This document shows positions 1 to 9,972 of a DNA stretch of 64,000 nucleotides, one piece after another. This stretch comes from Alentia gelatinosa (Eukaryota > Annelida > Polychaeta > Phyllodocida > Polynoidae), in NCBI GenBank assembly GCA_950022655.1, contig OX465584.1:58624335-58688334 (forward strand), written 5' to 3'. How positions within the stretch are numbered: the first letter of the stretch is position 1; every line of letters starts with the position of its first letter. A program made the position numbers and the translations under genes. The notes under the pieces were generated by a model, which was not told the origin of the DNA, made no database searches, and saw nothing but the letters and a program-made list of their open reading frames with translations.

Positions 1-204
1 TTATGTTTTTTTTTCACTACGAGGTCCCTTATTTATTAAAGCTTTTGAATTGCTACTTGCAGCCACGGGAGGACTCACAAAAGACATACCTAACACCTGG
101 TGCTTAAAATACAATCTGTGAACCTTTCATAGTGGGAACAAGCATGTCTCAAATTGGTCTCTATTTTTAGAGCCCGCTTGCACGCGCTAAATACATCATC
201 TAGA

Positions 205-495
205 GTTTAGAGTGGTCACATTGAACTTTCAGTGTGCTTCCAGAAAACTATCCCTTCACTATCTGCATGATGTTCAATGTGATAGTAAGAACAGCCAGTA
301 TTTTTGGGAGCCAGTATCTCAGGGTCTCAGAAGTGTACCCAGCCGACCATGACCAATCACTGAAAACCAAAATACCTCAACACGCACTGGTGCTTGATCT
401 GTTTGGATCCTAGTTAGTCAGTTGCAGAAATAGCAAGTTGACTGGGTGCAAGTGGGTTAGAGAAAACTGTCCATAGACTGGATCTAATCCAAACC
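205..495 (+). repeat. Dispersed repeat family N, copy 1
   Basis: Resembles 58070-58340 over most of its length, sharing GACCATGACCAA, CCAAAATACCTCAA and TGTTTGGATCCTAG; a shorter copy lies at 46535-46690 and an inverted one at 62460-62600. No inverted ends or coding frame seen. Class unknown; could be an old LINE or a DNA-element interior. Confidence 0.55.
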
Positions 496-572
496 TTTTT
501 ATTGTTATTCATCTAGAATTGCACGCTCATTCATCTATGATGAACATACTATTTGCTTCTAGTTCTTTTGTA

Positions 573-769
573 CCCAAGCGAGTGAAGGGAGCGATCTCTT
601 GAATCGCCAACACAAATTGGCGTGTATGTGAGATATAATTTCATAGGATTATCTCCTGCCTATAATTTAGCATCTTGGAAGCAATAATCAGGTGAAATAT
701 GAAATAATAGCTCACATATAGGCCTTTTTGTGTTGGCGATTCCGGAATTCGCTGCGTTTCTCGTTTGGT
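573..769. mobile_element. MITE family E, diverged copy
   Basis: Palindromic ends: CCAAGCGAGTGAAGG with GCGATCTC at the left and GCTGCGTTTCTCGTTTGG at the right; the inner pair is GAATCGCCAACACAAA and TTTGTGTTGGCGATTC. Same family as the tandem trio at 2170-2850. No protein; non-autonomous. Confidence 0.7.
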
Positions 770-1514
770 AACTTACACACATGTAAGTAGCCTTGGTTAC
801 ATCATAGTCTTTCAGTTTACCTTCATATTGTAGCGGTCCGCTGGTTCTAGTCTCACCAGATCCCTACCTGTGGATTAGATTATCTATATCCCTGCGGCGA
901 GACTGCTATATCATAGGCCAATCCTTCTCTTTCCATGTCGATGTGGTGAGGGATATGAACAAACTCTCATCTCAGTAAATGTGTAGACAGACAGATTTAT
1001 ACCTGAATTCTGGTCAGTAGTACGGATTTCATGCACACTGTGTTGCTTTGTGTCAGGTATATTTCTGACACAAAGCAACACAAAATAGATTCCATTCGGC
1101 CACAACCATATGTTTCCCTATATCATTGCCACCTTTTAAGGCATTTAGCACCACCCACCAATTAATTGGTGCTTCTCTACACACTTCTGGGGGAAGGATG
1201 ACGCCTTTCACAATTGTGTCTGCACATCTCAGCTCAAGGGGGAGGGAGAATGGGGGAGGAGGGGGAGGTGGGAGTGTAACGCTTTTCATAATAGTCCTCT
1301 CGTTTTTCTGCAGACCTCAGGGGGATAGGTAACGCCTGTCACAATGATCCTCCCACTTTTCTGTAAACAGTTAGGGTGAAGGTCACACTTTGGCCTGTTT
1401 CTATTGTAACTTGTCTGAATGACTATCAGTGTTAATTGCCAGGTGACGTACGAGCTCTATAATCCCGTTTCTACTGACCTACAAAAACCGGCAGAGATTT
1501 ATGGAGTTCTCCTA
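770..1514. other. No gene recognised
   Basis: Contains a 16-bp inverted repeat (GTGTTGCTTTGTGTCA at 1040-1055 and its complement at 1066-1081) and a G-rich run around 1240-1273. Only short open frames, none resembling a protein. Confidence 0.5.
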
Positions 1515-1931
1515 AAGGGGGGCGTACACCAACAACGACAAGGCTACGACAATGGCCTCCCGACAAGGTCCATGATTGGCCTACGATTGGAGGCCTTGTC
1601 GTGGTTGGTGGACCCCAGTTCCCGACAAGAGCCTATGACAACACCATGACAAAGCCACGATTGGAAGCTTTTCGCGAGCCATCCGACAAGGCTACAACAG
1701 TATCGAACATGTTCAATTTTTCCAATGACAGGACGCTTGTCGTGGAGTGTCATGGTGTGTTGGGAGCGTGTCACAGATGTCTATGATAGGAAGTTTTGGT
1801 GGAGCGTGCACTTCCCGACACACCCGGACAATGCTGTTGTAAAGCCCCCTTCTTACGACAAGGCTGCAACAAGCGCCGATTGTAACTTTCTTGTCTGCGC
1901 TTTTCATAGTCATGGTTGGTGGACGCCACCC
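1515..1931. mobile_element. MITE family B, copy 1
   Basis: Ends read GGGGGGCGTACACCAAC and, inverted at the right, GTTGGTGGACGCCACCC, with TAA/TTAA at the edges. The interior is built from reiterated GACAAGG-type motifs in both orientations. Other copies at 60521-60966 and 62981-63310. Short G/C-rich ends with a TWA-like flank suggest a PIF/Harbinger-type non-autonomous element (inference). Confidence 0.7.
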
Positions 1932-2095
1932 TTAAAAGTCTGTGGGTGGTGCCAAAGACTGCATGACGGTATAAAAACATGCGGTGTATTCCTTGTGTCT
2001 GCTGCATTTGACATGTCCACATTGACTGAAGTCGTTCGGTGGTGGCCTTATTGTATAATCTTTGCACAGTTAATCAGTGAACACTGCCCTTCATG

Positions 2096-2160
2096 TCTGT
2101 TTCCATTCACCGATTTGGCGTCGGTGCAGATCGGTGATGAATAGTCGGCCAGTGGAAATG
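2096..2160. mobile_element. MITE family H fragment
   Basis: Carries the family's end motifs (GTTTCCATTCACCGAT and GATCGGTGATGAATAG, then GGCCAGTGGAAATG). Fuller copies at 24564-24869 and 61324-61738. Fragment only. Confidence 0.5.
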
Positions 2161-2169
2161 AGCTTTATA

Positions 2170-2386
2170 CCGGGGACACACAAAACGAGTCAAGGCAGCA
2201 ATCTCCGGAATCGCCAACACAAAATGGCATGTATGTGAGATATTATTTGAAAGTCATATCTCCCACTGATAGTTTAGTGTCTCAGAAGCAATAATCAGGT
2301 GCAATGTGAAAAAATAGCTCACATATACGTCATTTTGCGTTTGCGATTACGGAAATCGCTGCAATACTCGCTTGGTGTGTCTCCGG
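2170..2386. mobile_element. MITE family E, tandem copy 1 of 3
   Basis: Inverted ends CCGGGGACACACAAAACGAG and CTCGCTTGGTGTGTCTCCGG; inner inverted pair around GAATCGCCAACACAAAA. About 217 bp, no coding frame. Head-to-tail with the next copy. Confidence 0.8.
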
Positions 2387-2601
2387 TGGGAACACACAAA
2401 GCGAGTCAAGGCAGCGATCTCTGGAATCGCCAATACAAAATAATATGTATGTGAAATATCATTTCAGAATAGTATCTCCCACCCATATCTTAGCCTCTTA
2501 GAAGCAACAATAAGGTGAAATATGAAATAATAGCTCACATGTGCGCTATTTTGTGTTGGCGATTCAGGAAATCGTCGCGTTACTCGCTTGCTGTGTCTCC
2601 A
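2385..2601. mobile_element. MITE family E, tandem copy 2 of 3
   Basis: Starts GGTGGGAACACACAAAGCGA directly at the end of copy 1, so the two share a junction with no unique spacer. Right end CTCGCTTGCTGTGTCTCC. Confidence 0.78.
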
Positions 2602-2633
2602 GCGTTGCCCAGTATATAACCCAGCGTATTATG

Positions 2634-2850
2634 CCGGGGACACACCAAGCGAGTCAAGGTGGCGATCTCTAGAATCGCCAACACAAAATAACATATATCT
2701 GAGTTATCTTTTCATAGTAATATCTCCCACTGATAATATACAGTATCAGAAGCAATGATCAAGGGAAATATGAAATAATAGCACACATACACGCCATTTT
2801 GTGTTGGCGATTCCAGAAATCGCTGCCTTTCTCGCTTGGTGTGTCTCCGG
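2634..2850. mobile_element. MITE family E, tandem copy 3 of 3
   Basis: Best-preserved ends of the trio: CCGGGGACACACCAAGCGAG and CTCGCTTGGTGTGTCTCCGG are near-perfect complements. Separated from copy 2 by about 32 bp. Confidence 0.82.
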
Positions 2851-3003
2851 CTTTAGAGTGAGCTACAGCTAGCTAGTCGATTCTAGGCGACAATTCCCTA
2901 ATTTGCACCATCTGACAACATTTAGCTGTCAATGGCTAGAAATCGGCTGTTTACTCTTGAGGAAATTCTTGAGTTGAGAACTATTGCGATCGACAAATCG
3001 AGT

Positions 3004-3145
3004 AAATACACAATATTACCATGATTTCGATCTGAGTGGTCGTATTCTTAAGTAAAACTCCAAGCGATAGCGAGGAGTATTGCGTAGCATCAACTACAAG
3101 GAGAATACGGCCACTCAGATCGAAATCATGGTAATATTGTATTTA
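3004..3145 (+). repeat. Hairpin of composite element, subfamily Ia
   Basis: Two ~47-bp arms pair almost perfectly (left includes CCATGATTTCGATCTGAG, right its complement). The tip contains GCGATAGC, a C(GATA)G loop, on the plus strand, and the body follows on the plus strand. The same stem occurs at 37521 and 55444. Confidence 0.85.
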
Positions 3146-3371
3146 TTACTCATCTTTGACTGATTATTAGGAAAAAAATCTTGTAAATAATCAGAAATTT
3201 TATGGAAGCGCCGTGCATTGTTTATTATGAATAGTTCATGTAATGCCCGTCAAAGCGCCAAAAAAACCATATATTCTTCTGGGAGAATACGGGTTTCCGT
3301 ATTCTACTCAGTAGCGATCTGGAGGCTTCATAGGCCTAGGATGGAGACTCCGTATTGAGTGGGTAATAATA
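3142..3371 (+). mobile_element. Body of composite element, subfamily Ia
   Basis: Bounded by TTATTACTCATC and GAGTGGGTAATAA, diverged inverted repeats of the TTATTACCCACC type. Ends with the family signature GGAGACTCCGTA. Non-coding. Confidence 0.75.
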
Positions 3372-3394
3372 CCTGATGACTCTTGCCTAGATGA

Positions 3395-3600
3395 TCTACA
3401 GTCATCATGTTTAAGTCGTCTATAGCTGCATGTAGATGTCCCTCTGCCTTCACTGCCATATAAGCAATATAGTAGACCCAGCAGCCTATGACTGCATTCA
3501 CAGCAAACCACGACATTCATCCTGACCTCCTTACATAGTGTTAATTGCGCCTTGGGATGGTTCTACAGTCTATAGTTCACCTGAATCTAGTGGGACAAAA
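3395..3600 (-). repeat. Dispersed repeat family L, copy 1
   Basis: On the minus strand it matches 15101-15262 and 42938-43170. One minus frame reads NAVIGCWVYYIAYM, similar to NAVIGYWDYSIPYM in the second copy, so a coding ancestry is possible. Family not recognised. Confidence 0.5.
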
Positions 3601-3745
3601 CCACCCCCATAGTGTAAACATCAGGTTAGAATAGTTTCTCTGTAAAGAGGTCCGACTGGGGTCTGTTTGATAATCTAGGATCGTACATGAAGAGGCGCTA
3701 AGTTACCCTTGGTCAAGGCTGACAAGTGTAGCGGTGATGATTGCA

Positions 3746-4258
3746 GGACGTTAGGGCCCACCACCCGAAAGTCGGGACGTTAGGGCCCACCCGAGACGGG
3801 AGGTGAAAAAGCCTCAGTCGCGCCTCGGCCGCACCCTGATGCCGCAGTCACACCTGCGGTGCCGGGAGCGAGAAATAGCATAAATGGACGTTAGGGCCCA
3901 CCTAATTTTGCATAATTGGTTAATGTTTGAATACTGGAGAACTCAACCTGTAAAAAACTTGACCCGTAACAAACTCAACCCATTTAAAACCTTCCCTACT
4001 CAAGCATCTCAACTGTGAATAGATATTTTATTTAGTAGTAAGTATAAGAAAGTAACCCTATCCCTAACGCTAACCCTTATCCTAACCCTAACCCTAACCC
4101 TAACCCTATCCCTAATCCTAACCCTTACCCTAACCCCTACCCTAACCCTTACCCTAACCCTTACCCCAACCCTAACCCTAGGTTGGCTTTAGGTGGGCCC
4201 TAACGTCCCGATGAGTGGGCCCTAACATCCCGACTTGCGGGTGTTGGGCCCTAACGTC
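3746..4258. mobile_element. TIR element carrying a telomere-like array
   Basis: Left and right ends are inverted copies of about 45 bp, each built from two GACGTTAGGGCCCAC modules with a CACCCG.AAGTCGGGA spacer. A further GGACGTTAGGGCCCACC module lies inside at about 3886. The core holds CCCTAA-type repeats. No protein. Class unknown. Confidence 0.7.
4053..4182. repeat. Interstitial telomere-like repeat (CCCTAA)n
   Basis: About 20 degenerate hexamers (CCCTAA, CCCTTA, CCCTAT, CCTAAT). The hexamer is the common animal telomere unit, but here it is imperfect and lies inside an inverted-repeat element, so this is not a chromosome end. Confidence 0.9.
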
Positions 4259-4261
4259 TAC

Positions 4262-4660
4262 ATACCACGGGGATCATGCAGGCCACTCTCCCAGCAGAGA
4301 TCCTGCGCTCTACTTCCTGCGGTCGCTTGTATCTCTGCCCCAACCTGCCTGTTTGGGCTCAAATCTGGCCCCTTCACCAGTTCTTGAAATATCCTAAATT
4401 CTCAGGGCTTTCGAGGGTATTTTGTGTTCTGCTTTTAAATAGAGATGAACAAATTTATATGGTAAAAAAATTCTTTCATTTCTGTTATCATTTATTTCAA
4501 ACCAGACACAGTCTCGGGGATTACTTTCCTCAGTGGAAAGCCCATCATGTGTTGCAGGGCTTTGTTTTGTCAACAATGCCCTTGTGCTCCTCTGAAGGGG
4601 CAGTCTTATCAACTGTGGGTTCCCATTATAGAATGGTTTAAGTATGAAAAAGAAACAACT
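4262..4660 (+). repeat. Dispersed repeat family M, copy 1
   Basis: Matches 36655-37062 through GAGATC.TGCGCTCTAC, TCTGCCCCAACCTGCC and GAAACAACTGGATTGTC. Its ~120-codon open frame is not preserved in the second copy, so I do not call a gene. Confidence 0.6.
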
Positions 4661-4661
4661 G

Positions 4662-5358
4662 GATTGTCCACCTACTACGATATAGCTCCGATATGGCCTA
4701 CAATGCACTTTCCGATAAAAAATCTATATCGCGTCTGAAGGTCACCTAATAACGGGGCAGTTGACCACGTTTCTGCCATTAAGCCGGGCACCCACCTACC
4801 ACGATGGTCTACGACACACTCCCCGATAGCTATGATTTGAAATGCCCAAATCGTGCCCAAATCGTGCCCAAATCGTGGGATGTTTCCGATAGCTCCAAAT
4901 CGTAGACATGGTTTGAAATCGTAGAGCTGTGAATCAAACTCGCTGACCACGATATCTTCCCGATTGGCTACGCTACCCTACGACAGGCTACGAAATTTCC
5001 AACATGTTGGAAGTTATCGGGACCTCTACGATTGGCGTTTTCTATCGCAGCCTATCGTGGGGTATCGTAGAGTGAATCGCAGAAACCTGTTCCACATACC
5101 ACGATTTTGGCTGACCTCACTATAGAATCGGAATGGTGTCGGGAAGGCCGTCGTAGGGCCTATCGGGACCAGAATCGTGGTAGGTGGGGGCCCGGCTTAA
5201 GGCACCAAAAGAAAAACCTTACGAGGCATGGTGGATTGGCATGTCTAGACACACGTCTACGATTTTGCACCTTCCCGATATGTCTCCGATATTGACTTTT
5301 TGTATCGGAGCCATATCGGTAGGTCTAAATTTGTATCGTAGTAGGTGGACGCCAGGCC
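4662..5358. mobile_element. MITE family A copy split by a family C element
   Basis: Left part 4662-4782 and right part about 5205-5358 together form a family A element: CCACCTACTACGATAT at the left, ATCGTAGTAGGTGGACGCC at the right, GTGGATTGGCATGTCTAGAC inside. The break holds the family C copy flanked by TTA. Confidence 0.75.
4783..5196. mobile_element. MITE family C, copy 1 (nested in family A)
   Basis: Inverted ends GCCGGGCACCCACCTACCA and TGGTAGGTGGGGGCCCGGC; flanks are TTAA on both sides, fitting a TWA-type duplication of PIF/Harbinger. The interior is a set of short inverted ATCGTAG/CTACGAT motifs. Second copy at 63542-63924. Confidence 0.8.
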
Positions 5359-6129
5359 TAAGGGTTATCAAACTACCATCGTGATCATGAACAAACACTA
5401 TTTATGTATAGACAGGTGTAGAACTGGCTGTTTCGTTCGGTGTCGCATGGGTTATGGCAAATGACCCATTGCCTGGATACAATTTAAATCTAAGTTGTTT
5501 TCTCTTTTGGAATTCCATATTTATTCACCAAAGATAAATATAGCAATTGTTCTGAGCATTGAATAATGTGTCAGACTGAAAGAGTTAATATCCGAAGCAA
5601 ATCACCACATTATATTTGGCCAGAGCATGCAAGGTAGCTATCAAATTAAAACGTTGACATTAGAAGGAAATAACAACATTAAAATAATTGCCAAATGTGT
5701 CTTGATCATGAAAATGGAAACAAAATGATATGACATTATGTAATTGTAGGTGGGATTGTTATTGGCTATATATCTACAGTTTATGATATTTGGTACAGTG
5801 AAACTATAATGAAACTAATGTAATCTTGATGTCGTAAGAAATTCCAAAAATGGAAGACCATCCTTTGTGTGCTTTTGGATATTAAAGAAAAACAAGAAGA
5901 TAGAATCCCTCGAATTGAAAATGAAATGCCGTGGAATATGAACAATCAGAAAATGCAATTGACATTTGAAAACCGAGATAGTAAAAGTCCAGAACAAATT
6001 GATGGTGTTAACATAGCCATGAATATAATATAGAATTACTATATTAGCGCTGTACGTCTACCATACTCTAGTAGCTAATATTTTAATTCTATTGATATAT
6101 AATTTAAAATGTGTTTACCTATAGTATGA
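5359..6129. other. AT-rich sequence, no gene recognised
   Basis: No repeat family shared with the rest of the window, no convincing open frame, no splice-bounded exon seen. Confidence 0.5.
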
Positions 6130-6250
6130 GGTATAATTTAGCATCTTGGAAGCAATAATCAGGTGAAATATGAAATAACAGCCCACATAGAGGCCATTTT
6201 GTGTTGGTGATTACGGAACTCGCTGCGTTTCTCGCTTGGTGTGTCTCCGG
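6130..6250. mobile_element. MITE family E, 5'-truncated copy
   Basis: Right half only: TTTAGCATCTTGGAAGCAA through TTTCTCGCTTGGTGTGTCT and CCGG. Confidence 0.7.
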
Positions 6251-6485
6251 CTTGAGGTAAGCGGAGGCTACAGAGGGACTCATATTACTATACGTGACTA
6301 ATAACCCACCCCCACAATTTACACGACATGTATATATGTATCCTTGCGTGGGAAATCTTAATCTCACGGGGTCATTGCACGGTACAGACTGCGGTACGGT
6401 CTGAAAGAAGTATCACAAACAGGTCTGATTGTCGGTTGGGTCAGTTACACAGGTAATAACAGCGAGGGAACCTCCTCATAGATCA

Positions 6486-7451
6486 GGGCCCTGTTTTTTA
6501 GTCACGATATCGCAAATCTACGATCGCCTGAGATCGGATCAAGATTTTACGTGTGTTTTCAAGACACAAGATGGCGGGTATGCTATAGACAGGGTCGTAA
6601 GTTGAATCAAGGGATCTTGGCGAAATTAGTCTGAAGTTAAGACAAGTATAGAACTGTCTTAGGTTCTATAATACGTCACTCTGGATTTCCTGTACTTCCC
6701 ATGCGATTTAAGCTATAAAACTTTAACCTATAATCGTGTCATATATGAAGAAGAATGGCCACACCATTCTGAAGTTATCGGCGTTTGAATTTGAAACATT
6801 GGGCTATCGATCGGATATCGTACACTCACTCTCCAAGAAGATCTTTCGCGGTATAGCTCGCGGTATAGCACCCCGAATCTCTGCAGGGAGAGTGAAGTAA
6901 GCGCAGTCGATGTCAAGGTCGCCGCATAAATTAGATCACGTGATGGTAGGGTTACACTGGCCACCAGAGCAGTATTTGCTATGACGAAATTCAAACGTCG
7001 ATAACTTCGCGATCTTCTTCATATTTAGTACGATTATAGGGGATATGTATACCTTACCTGTTTTTTAGTCACGACATTCGTAACTTACGACACGTATCTG
7101 CCATCAGTGTGCTAGAGAGCTACGATCATAGAGTGGGTACGACACTTAGTGGAGATATGACACTTAGGGAGCTAAAAGTTGTGCTATAGTCACGACAGTC
7201 GGTGGCCAATGGAGCGGAAACAGGGGCCATAAGTGTCGTATGTATTAGACCACTCTGGACATGTCGTACCGAGTGCGCAACTTCACGTCCCGTTCGAATT
7301 AAGCAATGAAATTTAAACACGAGTAAGGGATTCATATAACCCATAATCGTACCAAATATCAAGAAAATCAGACAAACCGTTCCGAAGATATCGGCGTTTG
7401 AATTTGAAACATCGGGCTATCGATCGGATATAGGATTAAAAAACGGGGCCC
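6486..7451. mobile_element. Large non-autonomous element Q with internal modules
   Basis: Ends are GGGCCCTGTTTTTTA and its diverged complement TAAAAAACGGGGCCC. Inside, a module with ATCGGCGTTTGAATTTGAAA occurs directly at about 6736-6830 and 7340-7436 and inverted at 6983-7038; a second GTTTTTTAGTCACGAC lies at 7060. No protein. Confidence 0.65.
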
Positions 7452-7538
7452 AGGCTTCTGTAACATAAGACTCAGCTCACGAAGCGATTCAGAGAAGGCT
7501 TGATATATACGTACAGGTCAATGTACTCAGAACTCATA

Positions 7539-7800
7539 TTCCTATATACCCATTGCCGAACACTCTATAGTAACAAACAGCTGCAGGGGGTGCAGTAATT
7601 ATGAGTTATGTAGTGAGGGTGATGTTTTCGCCGCAGGCTGACGTCTTCGTCCCGGGCTGACCACATGATATAAGAGTGCCGGGATGAAAAGGTTATAGCT
7701 GTTGCAGTTACAAGATAAAGGTGGCCATTTTTCCTGGGGCTATTATAGATAAAGAAATGACAATTTTTATTGATATTTGAAGGTACCAGTATATAGGAAT
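7539..7800 (-). mobile_element. Body of composite element, type III
   Basis: Inverted ends TATTCCTATATACC and GTATATAGGAATA. Directly abuts the hairpin at 7797. Contains GCCGCAGGC, the same tip motif as the hairpin at 17969. Short frames only. Confidence 0.55.
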
Positions 7801-7951
7801 AGGGAAACCATGTACCGGTAAGCAAAAGTCAAAGTTACGAGCCGAGGACTGGAAAAATGACTGCCTGTGGCTGACGCCTTGGGCAGTAATTTTTCCAGTC
7901 CTCACCTCGTAAGTTTGAACTTTTGCTCACCGGAACATAGTTTCCCTCTAT
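7797..7951 (-). repeat. Hairpin of composite element, type III
   Basis: Arms of ~65 bp pair with a few mismatches (GGGAAACCATGT... with ...ACATAGTTTCCC). The tip, read on the minus strand, is GGCGTCAGCC, a C(GTCA)G loop, flanked by AGTAAT. Confidence 0.8.
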
Positions 7952-8096
7952 TATTATATACCTGTGTCAGAATGTCTATGAAATACTGCCCGCTGCTAGG
8001 GGTGCAGAAATAATAATGTTTGTGCCCGCTGTGATTGCGACTTTGTATGTCATTAAAATGGCATTTTTTCACCAATTAAGGACATATAGTAATATG
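7950..8096 (+). mobile_element. Possible second type III body
   Basis: Starts TATTATTATATACCTGTG and may end at GGACATATAGTAATA, a weak complement. Contains GCCCGCTGCTAGGGG. Tentative. Confidence 0.4.
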
Positions 8097-8208
8097 CAAA
8101 CATCCTGACTATAGACGAAATGGTTCTCGTTCTCGGTCAGTCTTGGAACCGTTTCTTCCACAGTAAATACATTTCCTGATATTAAGTATACCTAATAAAG
8201 TCATTATT

Positions 8209-8318
8209 ATTATTACCCACCTAACATGAAGTCTCCATACTAAGCTAATGGGGCCTCCAGATCGCTACTGAATAGAATAAAGACGTCCGGAATCTCTTAG
8301 GAGAATACGGCTTTTTCG
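8209..8318 (-). mobile_element. Fragment of subfamily Ia body
   Basis: TTATTACCCACC followed by GTCTCCATACTAAGC and CAGATCGCTACTGA, matching the far end of the body at 55203-55446. Cut off before the next hairpin. Confidence 0.65.
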
Positions 8319-8331
8319 GCTAGTATTATAT

Positions 8332-8517
8332 AGAAACAGGATTCCTGTGTAGTAAGTTTCGGGATTACAAACTCGTTTCGCCAGAGGTTTAAACCGAGTT
8401 CCGAGAACGAGATTTAAACCTCCGGGGAAACTGGTGAGTAATCCGGAAACTTACAGACACAGGCATCCTGTTTCTTTATTACTATATACCTAAAAATCAG
8501 AAAGATATTTACCGTTA
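8332..8517 (+). repeat. Hairpin with type III body remnant, broken by the retrotransposon
   Basis: Arms 8332-8395 and 8412-8474 pair (GAAACAGGATTCCTGTG with CACAGGCATCCTGTTTC). A type III body begins with TTATTACTATATACC at 8477 but is interrupted after ~40 bp by the DIRS-class element; I could not find its other half with certainty. Confidence 0.65.
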
Positions 8518-8723
8518 TTGTGGACAATTGTAAATTGGCGTTTAATTGCTAGAGGGCGACACTGAAAATATTCCCGAGGCAAATCATTGAATATTCATGA
8601 GGTAACGCAGCAAAACACCGCACATCTGTTTTTCAGAGGCAATCAAAAGGCGCAGTATATAGGCCCCTGGATGTTGTATTGACTCAGCACTTTTCTCTCA
8701 AAGCCTACTCACACGCAACGATT
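8518..8723 (+). repeat. Left direct terminal repeat of the DIRS-class element
   Basis: Runs TTGTGGACAATTG...CACGCAACGATT. Differs from the right copy at about five of 206 positions with no indel, so the insertion is fairly young or the repeats were homogenised. Confidence 0.9.
8656..8686 (+). promoter_or_regulatory. TATA box and AP-1-like site in the left repeat
   Basis: TATATA at 8656-8661 and TGACTCA at 8680-8686, followed by pyrimidine-rich sequence where initiation would fall. The same pair is at 13044-13049 and 13068-13074 in the right repeat. Promoter role inferred from motif and position. Confidence 0.45.
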
Positions 8724-8763
8724 CAGACGCACACGCACAACGGAAGACACCGGCACGACAGCC

Positions 8764-9972
8764 ATGTCGACCGAACGCAGAAGCAGCAGACCAAAGGCAC
8801 CTGCAGAGAAAAGTTCTGCATATGAAAGTCCAATAGTCGCAATGGGCGCACAACCGCAGAAAAAGGTATCCATGGCTAGCAATGCCAAAGAAATAGCAGA
8901 ATTGCGAGACCAAGTGAGTGAAATGGTAGCAATACTGCGAGAAAACCAGAGTGAGAGGAAAAACGAGAGAGAAAGAGCGAAAAGACAGAGAGAAGCGACA
9001 GAGGAGCAGACCCAGCCAGGACAAATCAACTGGCAGATCGACGGGCAGTAGAATCGGCAGCCGGCTTAGCAGACGAGAGAGCTGGGAAAGCAGCACCGAT
9101 ACATCGATGACAGACCAGGGCAGCGAGGCGTCCAGCGGCTACACCCGTGTGAAGAGCAGGGCAGGCAGCGAGCGGCGGCGGCGGCCCTCGTCAGTACAAG
9201 ACCACCACGAGCGCCGGCAACACAGCAGGCACGGAGGGCATCCGCACTCAGACAACCCAGACACGCAGGACGCAAGCACACAGACGCGCGGTCTCTGTCC
9301 AGAGACAGCGACTTGAGCGACAGGGTCACTAAGTTCTTAGCGGAAACCAAGAAGACTTCCGACCAAGGTAAAAAACTTAATTATGCATATGCTCACGTGT
9401 CTAGGGGGAAGAAGAAGGAGAAATGTGCTTTAGGTGAATTGTCATTAGCAGAAACGATATGGGGACTCACGCAGGTTAAAAAACTGTACAAGAACGAGAG
9501 AAAAATCTTCAGAGCGATTGAAAAACATGTTGAACAAATTGTAGAAGATGCAATGTGTTATGCTTTTGAAAATGTCAGGTCTTTCTCAGAAGAGGTCTGT
9601 TCACAAATCCAGGACGGCAGACTGGAATGGACGGATGAGTACGAGATAGACAAATTACGCTTGAAACTATCCCAAAAGGGCAAAATCGCACCGCAAATCG
9701 CTGTACGAGAAGGTAAAAGCGAAGGTTTCAGGTTAACAAGTGAGCTCTCGGGTGCAAAACCGGCCCCCCCATGCCGGCAATACAACAAGGGTACGTGCTC
9801 CCAGAATGATGACCACGTAAGCGGAGGGTACAGACACCTGCACATATGCAGTCATTGCATATGGGCAAAATGTACACCACTCGCACACAGTGAGAAGGAT
9901 TGTCGCATTAAGAAAGTGAAGGTTGAGAGAAAGAAGGCACAAGAAAGAGATGGTGCAAAGAAGGATTTTTAG
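8764..9972 (+). pseudogene. Gag-like protein of the DIRS-class element, interrupted
   Basis: Expected role: nucleic-acid-binding structural protein of the element. The first segment starts at the first ATG after the terminal repeat and is charged and coiled-coil-like (AKEIAELRDQVSEM). It meets stops at 9049 and 9067; a Ser/Arg/His-rich stretch is open in the +1 frame to 9316, while the original frame reopens from 9070 and runs to the TAG at 9970. The C-terminal part has a Cys/His cluster (CRQYNKGTC, then HICSHC, then H..KDC) like the CCCH-type zinc region seen in gag of these elements, followed by a basic tail. Which frame is original at 9052-9310 is unclear: either two stops or a pair of frameshifts. 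Recognised by position and Cys/His pattern only. Confidence 0.7.

Noticed and set aside
4053..4182. Chromosome end
   Set aside because: The array is short, degenerate and enclosed by inverted repeats with normal sequence on both sides.
4276..4641. 121-codon plus-strand open frame
   Set aside because: Lies in repeat family M and is not preserved in the copy at 36655-37062.
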